Assembly (NCBI RefSeq): GCF_024436035.1 | Contig: NZ_JANFNG010000027.1 | Location: 1-64,000 of the forward strand | Length of the DNA stretch: 64,000 nt | Source: Streptomyces humicola | GTDB lineage: Bacteria; Actinomycetota; Actinomycetes; Streptomycetales; Streptomycetaceae | Direction: 5' to 3' | In this document: piece after piece, positions 55,923-64,000 of the stretch | Layout of the letters: every line of letters begins with the position of its first letter | How positions within the stretch are numbered: position 1 is the first letter of the stretch | Position numbers and translations under genes: made by a program | The notes under the pieces: model-generated | Told to the model about the DNA's origin: nothing | What the model saw: only the letters and a program-made list of their open reading frames with translations | Databases searched by the model: none

Positions 55923-56107
55923 GAAGTACGTGACCGCCGCGAGTACCAACGCGGGGTGGTGTTCCGGCTCGGCCGACTGCAGGGGGTCCGCGATCCCGGT
56001 ATCCGCTTCATGATCCCGCTGGTGGACCGGATGTGGAAAGTCACTCTCCGTACCGTGACCATGCCCATCCCGTCGCAGCAGGTCATCACCCGGGACAACG
56101 TGTCCAT
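55923..56107 (+). pseudogene. Slipin/stomatin gene, N-terminal half
   Basis: Reading rightward: [40 protein letters not shown] and [20 protein letters not shown]. This is the start of the slipin SPFH domain and should continue directly into the part now found at 55916 reading the other way. The two halves are head to head, so an inversion broke the gene. The membrane-anchoring N-terminus is missing. Confidence 0.8.
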
Positions 56108-56228
56108 CGCACGATCGCGACTCCCAGATTCGGCACGGCGACCGCCCTCCTCGACGCCAGAGTGCCTCCCGCGTGCAGCACCACCACCGCCGCCGCAGGC
56201 TTGGGTCGTGCAGCCCACACCCAGGGCA

Positions 56229-56242
56229 GGGCCGTTCGGCCC
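56229..56242. promoter_or_regulatory. Candidate box between slipin remnant and patatin gene
   Basis: GGGCCGTTCGGCCC, a perfect palindrome, lies 294 bases upstream of the patatin-like start. It may originally have served another gene displaced by the inversion. Confidence 0.4.
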
Positions 56243-56535
56243 TTGAAGCGGTGCGTGCCGGGGGGCAGCATCGACTATCGATTCGGATGCGAACTCCCGC
56301 TTCGGCGCGCTACCCGGACCCTGCGCGGACGCGTCGGCCGTTGAATCGTCGGCAACCCGTCACCTCTACGTGCCCGAAGTGAGTGGCACCGTAGCCGAGC
56401 AGTGTGGGGTGCGGATCGCCCATTCGGGAAGAAGTCTGCAGGGAAGTTCTGATATGCCGCGTTGCGTTTTGTCGTATACAACGGTCGGCGGCAGGGCGCC
56501 GGCCGGCGAACGCGACGGAGAGGCGGTGGCTGGGA

Positions 56536-57588
56536 ATGACGCCCCAGGCGGCGGGTCACGAAGACCGCCGGGATCCGGGCACGTCGAGTTCGCCTTCCGA
56601 TGTGCGCCGGGGCCTGGTATTCGGCGGCGGAGGGTCTTTGGGGGCTGCGTGGGTGATCGGCGCGCTGTGTGCGCTGGAGGACGCCTACGGATGGGATCCG
56701 CGTACCGCGGACATCATCCTGGGCACCTCCGCGGGCGCCATCGTGGGCTCCCTTCTGACCCTCGGCGCGCGCCCGCGTGACCTCCTCGACCACCAGCGCG
56801 GTGACGCAGCGGCGTCCGGGGTCCGCGTGGATTACGACACATGGGTGGGTGGCGCACTGCCGCGCATCCCCAAGCCGGGGATCGGGTCGCTCAAACTGCT
56901 GGGGGACATGGCCAGGCGCCCGCACAGGGTCCCGTTCACGATGCTGCTCGCCGCCTGCGCACCACCCGGGCGGGGAAGCCTGAGCGGCGTGCGCGACCTG
57001 TTCCGTCAGCTTCGGATGGCCGACCGCTGGCCGGACAACCCAGCTCTGCGCGTGGTCGCGGTGGACCTCGACAGCGGCGCGCGCGTCCTGTTCGGGGCCC
57101 CGGACGCGCCGCGCACCGACCTCGCGTCGGCCGTGACCGCCTCATGCGCCCTACCCGCATGGTTCGCCCCCGTGGAGATCGACGGGCGCCGTTTCGTGGA
57201 CGGCTGTGCCTGGTCGGACACCAACCTCGACCTGCTGTCCGGTGAGGGCCTGGATGAGGTGTTCGTGCTGGCGCCGACGTCCGCCCGCCGGATGGACCAC
57301 CCGCGCAGTATCCCCGCACAGGTGGAACGCGGACTGCGGCGCATCGCGACCCGGCGCCTGCTGCACGAGGCCCGGCAGGTACGGGATGCGGGCACCCTGG
57401 TACGGCTGATCGTGCCGGGACCGGAGGATCTGGCCGCCATGGGCGCGAATCTGATGGACCCGCAGCACCGGCTGACCGTCCTGGAGACGTCGTTGCAGAC
57501 CACCGCCGAAGCCCTCCGCAAGCCCCTGCCGAACGGCACAGCAGCGGCGCCTACGCCGGGCGCGCCAGGCACGCGCAACCTACGTTGA
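56536..57588 (+). CDS. Patatin-like phospholipase (RssA type)
   Basis: A 350-residue serine-aspartate lipid acyl hydrolase. The oxyanion loop is GLVFGGGGSLGAAWVIGAL, the nucleophile Ser is in LGTSAGAIVGS, and the catalytic Asp is in RRFVDGCAWSDTNLDLL. ATG 56536 begins the recognisable protein; an in-frame start at 56404 adds 44 residues without homology. It may release fatty acids from phospholipids or storage lipid. Whether it is part of the stress regulon depends on the distant palindrome at 56229. Confidence 0.88.
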   Translation: MTPQAAGHEDRRDPGTSSSPSDVRRGLVFGGGGSLGAAWVIGALCALEDAYGWDPRTADIILGTSAGAIVGSLLTLGARPRDLLDHQRGDAAASGVRVDYDTWVGGALPRIPKPGIGSLKLLGDMARRPHRVPFTMLLAACAPPGRGSLSGVRDLFRQLRMADRWPDNPALRVVAVDLDSGARVLFGAPDAPRTDLASAVTASCALPAWFAPVEIDGRRFVDGCAWSDTNLDLLSGEGLDEVFVLAPTSARRMDHPRSIPAQVERGLRRIATRRLLHEARQVRDAGTLVRLIVPGPEDLAAMGANLMDPQHRLTVLETSLQTTAEALRKPLPNGTAAAPTPGAPGTRNLR

Positions 57589-58169
57589 CACGCCGCCGCG
57601 TGACGAAGCAGCCCCTGCAGGCCGCCGACCCGCCCGGATGAGATCTCGGGGCCGAGACCTGTGATCTGCGGTTCCTCCGCCTGAAGCCGAGGGCCGGCCT
57701 CCATGCGCACGCGCTGAAGCATCTGGCCAGGCCCCGGTGGGCGATGATGAGGTATGGCCGGTGGGCGCAGGCACGGCGCACGCCGTCCGCCCATGGCCTC
57801 GGCAGTGTTCCCGTCCTTACAGGGCTACCGGTTGCGGCTGTGCCTGGTACGTCGACCTCGTCGGGATCAGCAACATGGCTCGTTCGTCTTCACTCAGCGG
57901 CGGCTTCGTGGGCTTCACGACGGTCCCCTTGCGATGTTGGTGCCCTGGACTGGGAGCATCATCGTGGTCGCGGTGTTCTTCGGCTGGTCGGCCCCAAAGA
58001 CAGATCGGCTTCGTGCCTTGTTAGCGACGCGTCAGCCAGCCAGGGGACACCGCTTCGCGGTGCCGGTCGGGTGCGCTGTGGCCTGATAGGGGCTTGAGGC
58101 ATCCCATCGCAGTCTTGCCCACGCCGCTTCGGCCGGCACCGTCGTCCTGACGGTGTGGCACAAGGAGCG
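57589..58169. other. Spacer before IS110 transposase
   Basis: No recognisable gene over about 580 bases. The last part should include the left end of the IS110 element, which has no terminal inverted repeats and so cannot be placed by eye. Confidence 0.4.
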
Positions 58170-59231
58170 ATGGTGGACAAGGCCGGAGTGGCAGAGGTCG
58201 ACGAGGTCCTGGTGGGCATCGACACGCACGTGGATGTCCATGTTGCTGTCGCCCTGGACCAGTTCGGCCGCAAACTGGACGTACTCAGCATCACCACCAC
58301 CGGGCACGGACACCGCCGCCTTCTGGAGTGGGTACGCGCGCTGGGCACTCCGCACCGGTTCGGGGTGGAGGGCACGGGTGCCTACGGCGCCGGGCTCACC
58401 CGCTACCTCCGTCGGCAGGGCATGGACGTGGTGGAAGTCATCCGGCCGACCCGCCAGACCCGGCGCCGGGCCGGTGGCAAGAACGACGCCATCGACGCCG
58501 AGGCCGCAGCCCGCGCGGTCCAGGCAGGCACCGTCATGGGTCAGGCCAAGTCCCAGGACGGCCCGGTAGAGATGATCCGCACCCTGCGACTCGCCCGGCG
58601 TTCGGCGATGAAGGCCCGCACGCAGGCTGCCAATCAGCTCCACGCTGTGGTCGTCACCGCCCCGCAGGAACTGCGCGACCGCCTGCGCGGCCTCTCCCTG
58701 GCGAACCTGGTGGCCACCGCAGCCAGGTTCCGTCCTGGCAATGTCACCACCCTTGAGGGCGCCGCGAAGCTCGCCCTCAAGAGTCTGGCGGCCCGCTACC
58801 AGCAACTCGCCCAGGAGATCTCCGCGCTGGACCAGCAGATCGACCGGCTTGCCCACCAGGCCGCACCGGACCTGATGCAGATCAAGGGATTCGGCGTCGA
58901 CACCGCCGCAGCCCTGCTGGTCGCCGCGGGCGACAACCCCAAGCGCCTTCGGTCGGAAGCATCCTTCGCCCACATGTGCGGCGTCGCCCCGATGCCCGCC
59001 AGCTCCGGGAAGACCAACCGCAACCGGCTCAACAGAGGCGGCAGCCGGGAAGCGAACCGCGCCCTCTACATGCTGGCCATCAACCGCCTCAGCTACGACC
59101 CCCGAGCACGGGCTTACGCCGCTCGTCGCACCGCCGAAGGCAAGACCAGGGCAGAGATCGTCCGCTGTCTGAAACGCTACCTCGCTACCTGCGGCTTCGG
59201 GACCTTCAGCGGGAGATCGAGGAGGGCCTGA
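58170..59231 (+). CDS. IS110-family transposase
   Basis: A 353-residue transposase: the RuvC-like DEDD domain (VLVGIDTHVDVHVAVALDQF; FGVEGTGAYGAGLTRYL; KNDAIDAEAAARAV), a coiled linker, and the C-terminal domain with QIKGFGVDTAAALLVAAGDN and the Ser region GVAPMPASSGKTNRNRLNRG. AAGGAG is four bases before ATG 58170. The last 15 or so residues after VRCLKRYLA are atypical, because the element joins a Tn3 transposase fragment near 59205. It may still be active. Confidence 0.9.
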   Translation: MVDKAGVAEVDEVLVGIDTHVDVHVAVALDQFGRKLDVLSITTTGHGHRRLLEWVRALGTPHRFGVEGTGAYGAGLTRYLRRQGMDVVEVIRPTRQTRRRAGGKNDAIDAEAAARAVQAGTVMGQAKSQDGPVEMIRTLRLARRSAMKARTQAANQLHAVVVTAPQELRDRLRGLSLANLVATAARFRPGNVTTLEGAAKLALKSLAARYQQLAQEISALDQQIDRLAHQAAPDLMQIKGFGVDTAAALLVAAGDNPKRLRSEASFAHMCGVAPMPASSGKTNRNRLNRGGSREANRALYMLAINRLSYDPRARAYAARRTAEGKTRAEIVRCLKRYLATCGFGTFSGRSRRA

Positions 59232-59590
59232 ACGTGATGGAGTCTTCCAACGGTGCGAACTCCGTGATCGCCTACGGCAAGGGCGGAGAGATCGCCTCGA
59301 ACCGGCGCGACGAACAGGAGATGTTCGTGCTGTGCCTGCGCATCCTCCAGTCCGCCCTGGTCTACGTGAACACCCTGATGCTTCAGGACATCCTCGGTAA
59401 GCCGGAGTGGGCAGACCTCCTCACCCCTGCCGACCGGCGCGGTCTGACCCCACTGTTCTGGTCGCACGTCCGGCCCTACGGCGACGTGAACCTCGACATG
59501 GACACCCGCCTCAACCTCGCCGCAGCCGCTGTTCCACGGTCCCGGAACGCGGCCAGCGAGGCCGCCCGATCCGCCGTGGAGAACGTATGA
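59204..59590 (+). pseudogene. Tn3-family transposase, C-terminal fragment
   Basis: In another frame than the IS110 end, REIEEGLNVMESSNGANSVI, SNRRDEQEMFVLCLRILQSA and LFWSHVRPYGDVNLDMDTRL run to the stop at 59590. This is the conserved C-terminus of Tn3-type TnpA, including the final catalytic Glu region. The joint with IS110 suggests that IS110 inserted into, or recombined with, an older Tn3-like element. Confidence 0.85.
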
Positions 59591-59697
59591 CTCCTTGAGC
59601 GCGCCTGAAGGCGGTGTTGCGGATGGCGATCGGTCGCCCTGCGGATCCGCACGAATCCCACCACCGGCCTCGCTCTTGAGCCTGACGGGCGCGGTCA

Positions 59698-61404
59698 TCA
59701 GCGGCAGTTGCGGGGCGGCCGGTTGAGTGCGGGCTCGGTGGAGACGCTGCCGCCGTTCGTGACGATTTGGCCTGGGCCGGGTCCGCCGGGCCGGCCCCAC
59801 CAGTCGTGCTGGGCGAAGACGTCGAAGTCGGTCACCTCGACGGCGACCTGGCTGCCGGCGTGGTCGAGGCAGTTGCGGCCGTGGCTGCCCAGGGTGCCGC
59901 CTCCGAGGTCGAGGGCCGGGTTGGCTGTCACGCCGGGCTGCTGGTCGAAGGACGTGTTCACGTTCTGCCCGTGGCTCAGATCGGTGTCCTGTACCTTGCC
60001 GGGCAGCCGGGTGAGGCCGGTGAGGTTGTTCACCCGCAGGTTGTACAGCTTGTTGTCGCGGAGGGTGCTGCCGTCGACCGTGAAGGCGAGTTCGCCGGCC
60101 GGGCCGCTGCCGTTGACGACGTTGCTGAATTCGGTCAGGCCGTTGTGGGCGCAGTCGGTGAGCCTGCTGTGAGTGATGTCGGTTCGGGTGGTGGTTCCGG
60201 ATGCCCCGTTGAGGGCGAGGAGGCAGTCTCCGTTGTTGTAGGGCAGGTCGCCGGTGCTGCCGGCACCGGTGGTGTGGGACACGGTGACGTGGTCGAGGGT
60301 GAGGCTCATGGTGGAGTTCACGCCGAGGTTGTTCTCCTCCAGCATGTCGCCGGGGACGTCGTGGAAACGGCTGTCGGTGACGGTCATGCTTGCCTCGTTG
60401 TTCCGGCCGAGGACGGAGTACTCGATGCCGTTCGCACTGTCATTGCCGATGCCGTGTGCGAAGTCGTTGTGGTCGACGGCCACCGACATCCGGGAGGTTT
60501 CGCCGACGAAGGCGTAGATCCCTTCCGAGTCGGAGCCGGTGGTGCCGATGTAGGTCTGGGTGTTGCGGTCGAGGTCGGCCGTGAGGCGGGACTTGTTCAG
60601 TGTCCCGATACCGATGGCGCCGACCGTCGTCTGGTCGCCGCCGTTGCTCACCCGCGTGAGGGTGTTGTCCGCAACGACCGCGTGAATGTCCGCGATGCCG
60701 GCCGTGTGGAGGTCGATGCCGTCCCCGCACGCTGCGTCATGCACGAAGTTGCCGTTGATCGAGACCGTGCCCGAGGCAGCAAGGAGGTCGTCGACCACGA
60801 TGCCGGCCACCCCGAGCACGTGCGGGTTCGACAGCGTGCCGACACCAGGAGTGTTGGTCGGCGCGACCAAGGGCGGGGACTGGGGCTGGTCGGTGCACGA
60901 CGTGTTCGGGCCGACGATGTCATTGCCGTGGACATCGACACCGGTCACCTCCAGCCCGAAGACGGCACTGCGGTAGGTGCCGGTGATGACGAGGTTCGAG
61001 ACCTGTGCACCGTCGGCGAGGACGACGCCCTCGCCCAAGTGCAGCAGTGCATGGGTGTTGGTGATCCGCGGCGCGGCAGGCCCCTTTCCGTTCCCCTTCT
61101 TGGTGACCGAGGGACCGGCGCCGATCAGCTTCTGCCGGGGCTTGAGCGCGATGCCTCCGTCCAGCGGCGGGACGCTCAGCGGCGCGGGCAGGACGACGAT
61201 CGTGTCGCCAGGGCTGGACGCGAGTTCGACGGCGGCCAGACCGTCAAAGGGCGCCTGGCGCGATCCGTCGCCACCAGGGGACGCTGTGGCACTGACGTAC
61301 CAGATGGTGGGCCCAGCCGCAGCGGCGGGCAGGCCACCAAGAACTAGAACACTGCCGAGCACGCCCAGAGCGACGTAAACGCGAGCCTTGACGAATCGGG
61401 GCAT
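59698..61404 (-). CDS. Secreted right-handed parallel beta-helix protein
   Basis: A 568-residue protein starting MPRFVKARVYVALGVLGSVL, a Sec signal peptide with likely cleavage after AAAA near residue 30. The mature part opens with TIWYVSATASPGGDGSRQAP, the usual lead-in of pectate-lyase-like beta helices. Many short repeats follow with Asn/Asp/Gly turns and alternating hydrophobics (VSINGNFVHDAACGDGIDLH; NNGDCLLALNGASG). Six or more Cys are scattered. Catalytic residues of polysaccharide lyases could not be identified, so the role (adhesin, carbohydrate binding or lyase) is open. GGGAG stands upstream of ATG 61404. Confidence 0.8.
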   Translation of the reverse strand: MPRFVKARVYVALGVLGSVLVLGGLPAAAAGPTIWYVSATASPGGDGSRQAPFDGLAAVELASSPGDTIVVLPAPLSVPPLDGGIALKPRQKLIGAGPSVTKKGNGKGPAAPRITNTHALLHLGEGVVLADGAQVSNLVITGTYRSAVFGLEVTGVDVHGNDIVGPNTSCTDQPQSPPLVAPTNTPGVGTLSNPHVLGVAGIVVDDLLAASGTVSINGNFVHDAACGDGIDLHTAGIADIHAVVADNTLTRVSNGGDQTTVGAIGIGTLNKSRLTADLDRNTQTYIGTTGSDSEGIYAFVGETSRMSVAVDHNDFAHGIGNDSANGIEYSVLGRNNEASMTVTDSRFHDVPGDMLEENNLGVNSTMSLTLDHVTVSHTTGAGSTGDLPYNNGDCLLALNGASGTTTRTDITHSRLTDCAHNGLTEFSNVVNGSGPAGELAFTVDGSTLRDNKLYNLRVNNLTGLTRLPGKVQDTDLSHGQNVNTSFDQQPGVTANPALDLGGGTLGSHGRNCLDHAGSQVAVEVTDFDVFAQHDWWGRPGGPGPGQIVTNGGSVSTEPALNRPPRNCR

Positions 61405-61853
61405 GGTCAGCACTCCCACTGTGTCCATAGTGACGAACGGTCAGCCCTTGCCTGCGGACCCGCTCCGTGACACCGGTTACCCAGTACGATCACATCACCG
61501 CCACCTCCCTCACGGCAGCCACACTCTCCCACCATCCCTTGGCAATCCCCCGAACAGCCCCCTTCCAGCCACAGCACAACGCCTGCCGTTGACTGACCCC
61601 GGACCGTCGGCGCTCTCTGCGGGGCATGGCCGGATATGCCGTAAAGGATGCCGTTGACCTACAACCAGTAGCCGGGGTTGTAACTGCGGATCGGACTGTC
61701 GCGGTAAATACCGGATTTACGACCTCGGGGATCAATGGAGCAGCCGTTAGCGCTAAGGGCCCGATCGTGCGGCCTACCACGGTGATCGTCTGTGGGGCCG
61801 GGTTTCGGCGGAAGATCGTATGAGCTGGTCGGCTGGGGGTTACCGTCCGCCGC
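61405..61853. other. Spacer before the Tn3-type transposase
   Basis: No recognisable gene. The segment 61640-61850 is likely to contain an end or resolution-type site of the Tn3 element, but no 38-base inverted repeat could be matched within the window. Confidence 0.4.
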
Positions 61854-64000
61854 GTGCCGGTGGAGTTTCTGACTGATGAGCAGGCCGAGGCGTACGGACG
61901 GTTCGTTGAGGAGCCGACGCGCCCGGAGATGGAGCGGTTCTTCTACCTCGATGATGTGGACCGGAGACTGATCGGGAAGCGGCGGGGTGATCACAACCGG
62001 CTGGGCTTCGCGTTGCAGATGTGCACCGTCCGGTACCTGGGGCTGTTCCTGGAGGACCCGCTGGACGTGCCGTGGCCGGTGGTCGCGTACGTCGCCGAGC
62101 ACCTGGGTGTCGAGGACGCCTCGTGCGTGAAGCGGTACACCGAGCGGCAGATGACGGCGTACGAGCATGCCTGGGAGATCCGGGACGCCTACGGCTACCG
62201 GCAGTTCGAGGACGCGGAGTGGGGCCGGAGGTTCCGGACGTTCCTGCACGGGCGGGCGTGGACGCACGCCGAGGGGCCGGTGGCGCTGTTCAACCAGGCG
62301 GTGGGCTGGCTGCGCCACCGGGTGCTGCTGCCGGGCGTCTCGGTGCTGGCCCGGCAGGTCGCCGAGGTGCGGAAGGTCGCGGAGAACCGGCTTTACGCCA
62401 CCGTGGCCAATGCGACCCGGCGGGCGGACGGCGCGCTGCCCAGGGACCTGGTGGCGCTGCTCGAAGTGCCGGAGGGCAGGCGGGTGTCGGAGTTGGAGCG
62501 GCTTCGCCGGCCGCCGACGCGCACGACGGGCACGAGCATGGCGAAGGCCCTTGAGCGGGTGGACGAGATCTCCGCCTTCCGGCTGGGCCGGGTGAAGGTG
62601 GACAAGGTGCCGCCGAACCGGCTGGCGACGCTGGCCCGGGTCGGGCTGGGGTCGAAGGCGCCGATCCTGGAGCGCACGCCAGAGCCGAAGCGCACCGCGC
62701 TGCTGACCTCGGTGGTGCGGCACCTGGAGGCGTCTGCGATCGACGACGCGCTGGACGTGTTCGCGCTGCTGATGCAGGTGAAGCTGTTGAACGTGGCGAA
62801 GCGGGCCACGGACAAGGACTGGCTGGCCGCCCGGCCCCGGCTGGCGAAGGCGTCTCGGACGGTGCGGGCGGCGTGGCGGCTGTGGAGCGGGCAGCTGGAC
62901 CTGGTCTGCGAGGCCGGCGCCGACCTGGACGCGGCGGCGATGTTCCTGGCGCTGGAGGCCGAGGTGGGCCCGCGGGAGGAGGCCGCGGCCCGGCTGCTGG
63001 ACGAGCTGCTGCCGCCGGGCGATGACGAGACCGAGGCGGAGATGCGCCGCCAGCTGGCCGGCCGCTACAACACCGTGCGTCCGTTCCTGTCCCTGCTCGG
63101 CGAGTCGAGCGCGCTGGGGGCGGCCTCCGGCGGCAAGCGGGTGCTGGAGGCGGTCAAGCGGCTGCCCGCGCTGTCGCGGCGCAAGGTGAAGCTCAAGCCG
63201 CTGCTGCCGCGCGAGATCGACCAGAAGCTGGTGCCGCCGGCCTGGAAGAAGGCGGTGTTCTCCAACCCCGATCTGCCGCAGGGGGCGGTGGACCGCGACG
63301 CCTACGTGGTGTGCGTGCTGGAACAGCTCTACCGGGCGCTGGGGCGGCGCGACGTGTTCGCCTCCCCGTCGAACCGCTGGTCCGACCCCAGGGCCCGGCT
63401 GCTGGACGGGCCGCAGTGGGAGGCGGTGCAGGCGGACGTGCTGCACGGGCTGAGCCTTCAGGCGCCGGTGACCGAGCACCTGGCCGAGCGGGTGCGGGCG
63501 TTGGACGCGGCCTGGCAGCTGATGGCCGAGCGTCTGGAGGAGGCCGGGCAGGACGCGAAGTTGAGCTTCGAGGTGCAGTTGAACGGCCGGTTGAAGCTGA
63601 ACGTGGACCGGCTCGGCGCGCTCGGCGAGTCGAAGTCGCTGCGCTGGCTGCGCAGGACCACAGCGGCGATGCTCCCGAGGATCGACCTGCCGGACCTGCT
63701 GTTCGAGGTGGACGGGTGGACCGGGTTCCTGGACGCCTTCGTGCACCTGGGCGACGGCCGCACCCGGATGGAGAACCTGAAGACCTCGCTGGTGGCGCTG
63801 TTGGTCTCCGAGGCGTGCAACATCGGCTACACCCCGGTCGTCGACGCGAACGACGAGGCCCTCAGCCGGGCCCGGCTGGCGCACGTGGACCAGTACTACC
63901 TGAGGGCCGACACGATCGCCGCCGCGAACGCGGCCCTCATCACAGCCCAGGGGCGGGTGCCGATCGTCGCGCACTGGGGCGAGGGCCTGCTCGCGCCGGT
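61854..64000 (+). CDS. tnpA: Tn3-family transposase, N-terminal part (runs off the window)
   Basis: An uninterrupted frame from GTG 61854 to the window edge, over 715 codons without stop. It starts VPVEFLTDEQAEAYGRF. An N-terminal DUF4158-type domain (DHNRLGFALQMCTVRYLGLF) is followed by the helical linker (ALPRDLVALLEVPEGRRVSE) and the start of the DDE domain (RRTTAAMLPRIDLPDLLFEV, VSEACNIGYTPVVDANDE, VAHWGEGLLAPV). Full TnpA is about 1000 residues, so the last quarter is beyond the edge. It is not continuous with the fragment at 59204-59590, which represents another copy. Confidence 0.9.
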   Translation, partial: MPVEFLTDEQAEAYGRFVEEPTRPEMERFFYLDDVDRRLIGKRRGDHNRLGFALQMCTVRYLGLFLEDPLDVPWPVVAYVAEHLGVEDASCVKRYTERQMTAYEHAWEIRDAYGYRQFEDAEWGRRFRTFLHGRAWTHAEGPVALFNQAVGWLRHRVLLPGVSVLARQVAEVRKVAENRLYATVANATRRADGALPRDLVALLEVPEGRRVSELERLRRPPTRTTGTSMAKALERVDEISAFRLGRVKVDKVPPNRLATLARVGLGSKAPILERTPEPKRTALLTSVVRHLEASAIDDALDVFALLMQVKLLNVAKRATDKDWLAARPRLAKASRTVRAAWRLWSGQLDLVCEAGADLDAAAMFLALEAEVGPREEAAARLLDELLPPGDDETEAEMRRQLAGRYNTVRPFLSLLGESSALGAASGGKRVLEAVKRLPALSRRKVKLKPLLPREIDQKLVPPAWKKAVFSNPDLPQGAVDRDAYVVCVLEQLYRALGRRDVFASPSNRWSDPRARLLDGPQWEAVQADVLHGLSLQAPVTEHLAERVRALDAAWQLMAERLEEAGQDAKLSFEVQLNGRLKLNVDRLGALGESKSLRWLRRTTAAMLPRIDLPDLLFEVDGWTGFLDAFVHLGDGRTRMENLKTSLVALLVSEACNIGYTPVVDANDEALSRARLAHVDQYYLRADTIAAANAALITAQGRVPIVAHWGEGLLAP

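Noticed and set aside
59767-61347. 526-codon plus-strand open frame antisense to the beta-helix protein
   Set aside because: Composition is Val/Gly-biased with no domain; the minus strand has a signal peptide, beta-helix repeats and a ribosome site.
61659-63974. 771-codon minus-strand open frame across the Tn3 transposase
   Set aside because: Arg/Leu/Pro/Gln-rich antisense shadow; the plus strand holds a clear TnpA.

Overview
The window is high-GC DNA from an actinomycete, most likely a Streptomyces or close relative. The evidence is the strong G/C bias at third codon positions, GTG starts, GGAGG ribosome binding sites and gene families typical of that group. It reads as an accessory stress and dormancy island. 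Many gene types match the hypoxia (DosR) regulon of Mycobacterium tuberculosis and the Osd-type stress cluster of streptomycetes. They include double-domain universal stress proteins (USPs), an Hrp1-like CBS protein, a CBS-containing site-2 protease, two Hsp20 chaperones, a class II ribonucleotide reductase, a phosphoribosyltransferase-hydrolase fusion, a DosS-like GAF kinase, a ribosome hibernation factor and a WS/DGAT acyltransferase. A near-palindrome of the form GGGCC-NNNN-G(G/T)CCC recurs about ten times between genes, often in front of these loci, and is the best candidate operator. No response regulator is present.

Layout. 0-7.5 kb: a broken USP, pspA, remnants of acetyl-CoA synthetase and PRPP synthetase, a pyrophosphate-type phosphofructokinase, a USP, a broken class I aldolase and a broken amidase. 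7.9-17.9 kb (minus strand): a glycerolipid operon (gpsA, WS/DGAT, plsB, HAD-plsC) followed by a CoA-transferase and a GH65 phosphorylase-like enzyme. 18-22.8 kb: phosphoketolase and phosphate acetyltransferase. 22.9-25.2 kb: a graveyard of transposase and hibernation-factor pieces. 25.4-31.8 kb: orphan DosS-like kinase, NrdZ-like reductase, DUF2267, Hsp20, and a frameshifted hibernation factor overlapping an avidin-family gene by four bases. 32-39.8 kb: FtsH, a small coiled-coil protein, archease, RtcB, PRTase-hydrolase, a tiny Cys peptide, PRPP synthetase and Hsp20. 40-49.5 kb: USPs, intact aldolase, CBS proteins, an IS630 element and the site-2 protease. 50.8-57.6 kb: membrane H+-pyrophosphatase, a phosphofructokinase remnant, an acyltransferase, a slipin split by inversion and a patatin-like lipase. 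58-64 kb: IS110, Tn3-family pieces and a secreted beta-helix protein.

How it may work together (inference): under low oxygen or energy limitation, sugar phosphates could pass through the PPi-dependent phosphofructokinase, aldolase and phosphoketolase-Pta, saving ATP. The H+-pyrophosphatase would link the PPi pool to the proton gradient. Carbon could be stored as triacylglycerol by the lipid operon. Ribosomes would be parked, proteins protected by Hsp20 and FtsH, RNA repaired by RtcB-archease, and dNTPs made without oxygen by the B12-type reductase.

The region is heavily rearranged. Several genes exist as one intact and one decayed copy (aldolase, phosphofructokinase, PRPP synthetase, Cys peptide, Hsp20, USPs). 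Single-base frameshifts are frequent. Most fall in duplicates, but pta, the hibernation factor and the CBS-BON gene are affected with no intact copy in view, so sequencing error cannot be excluded for those.
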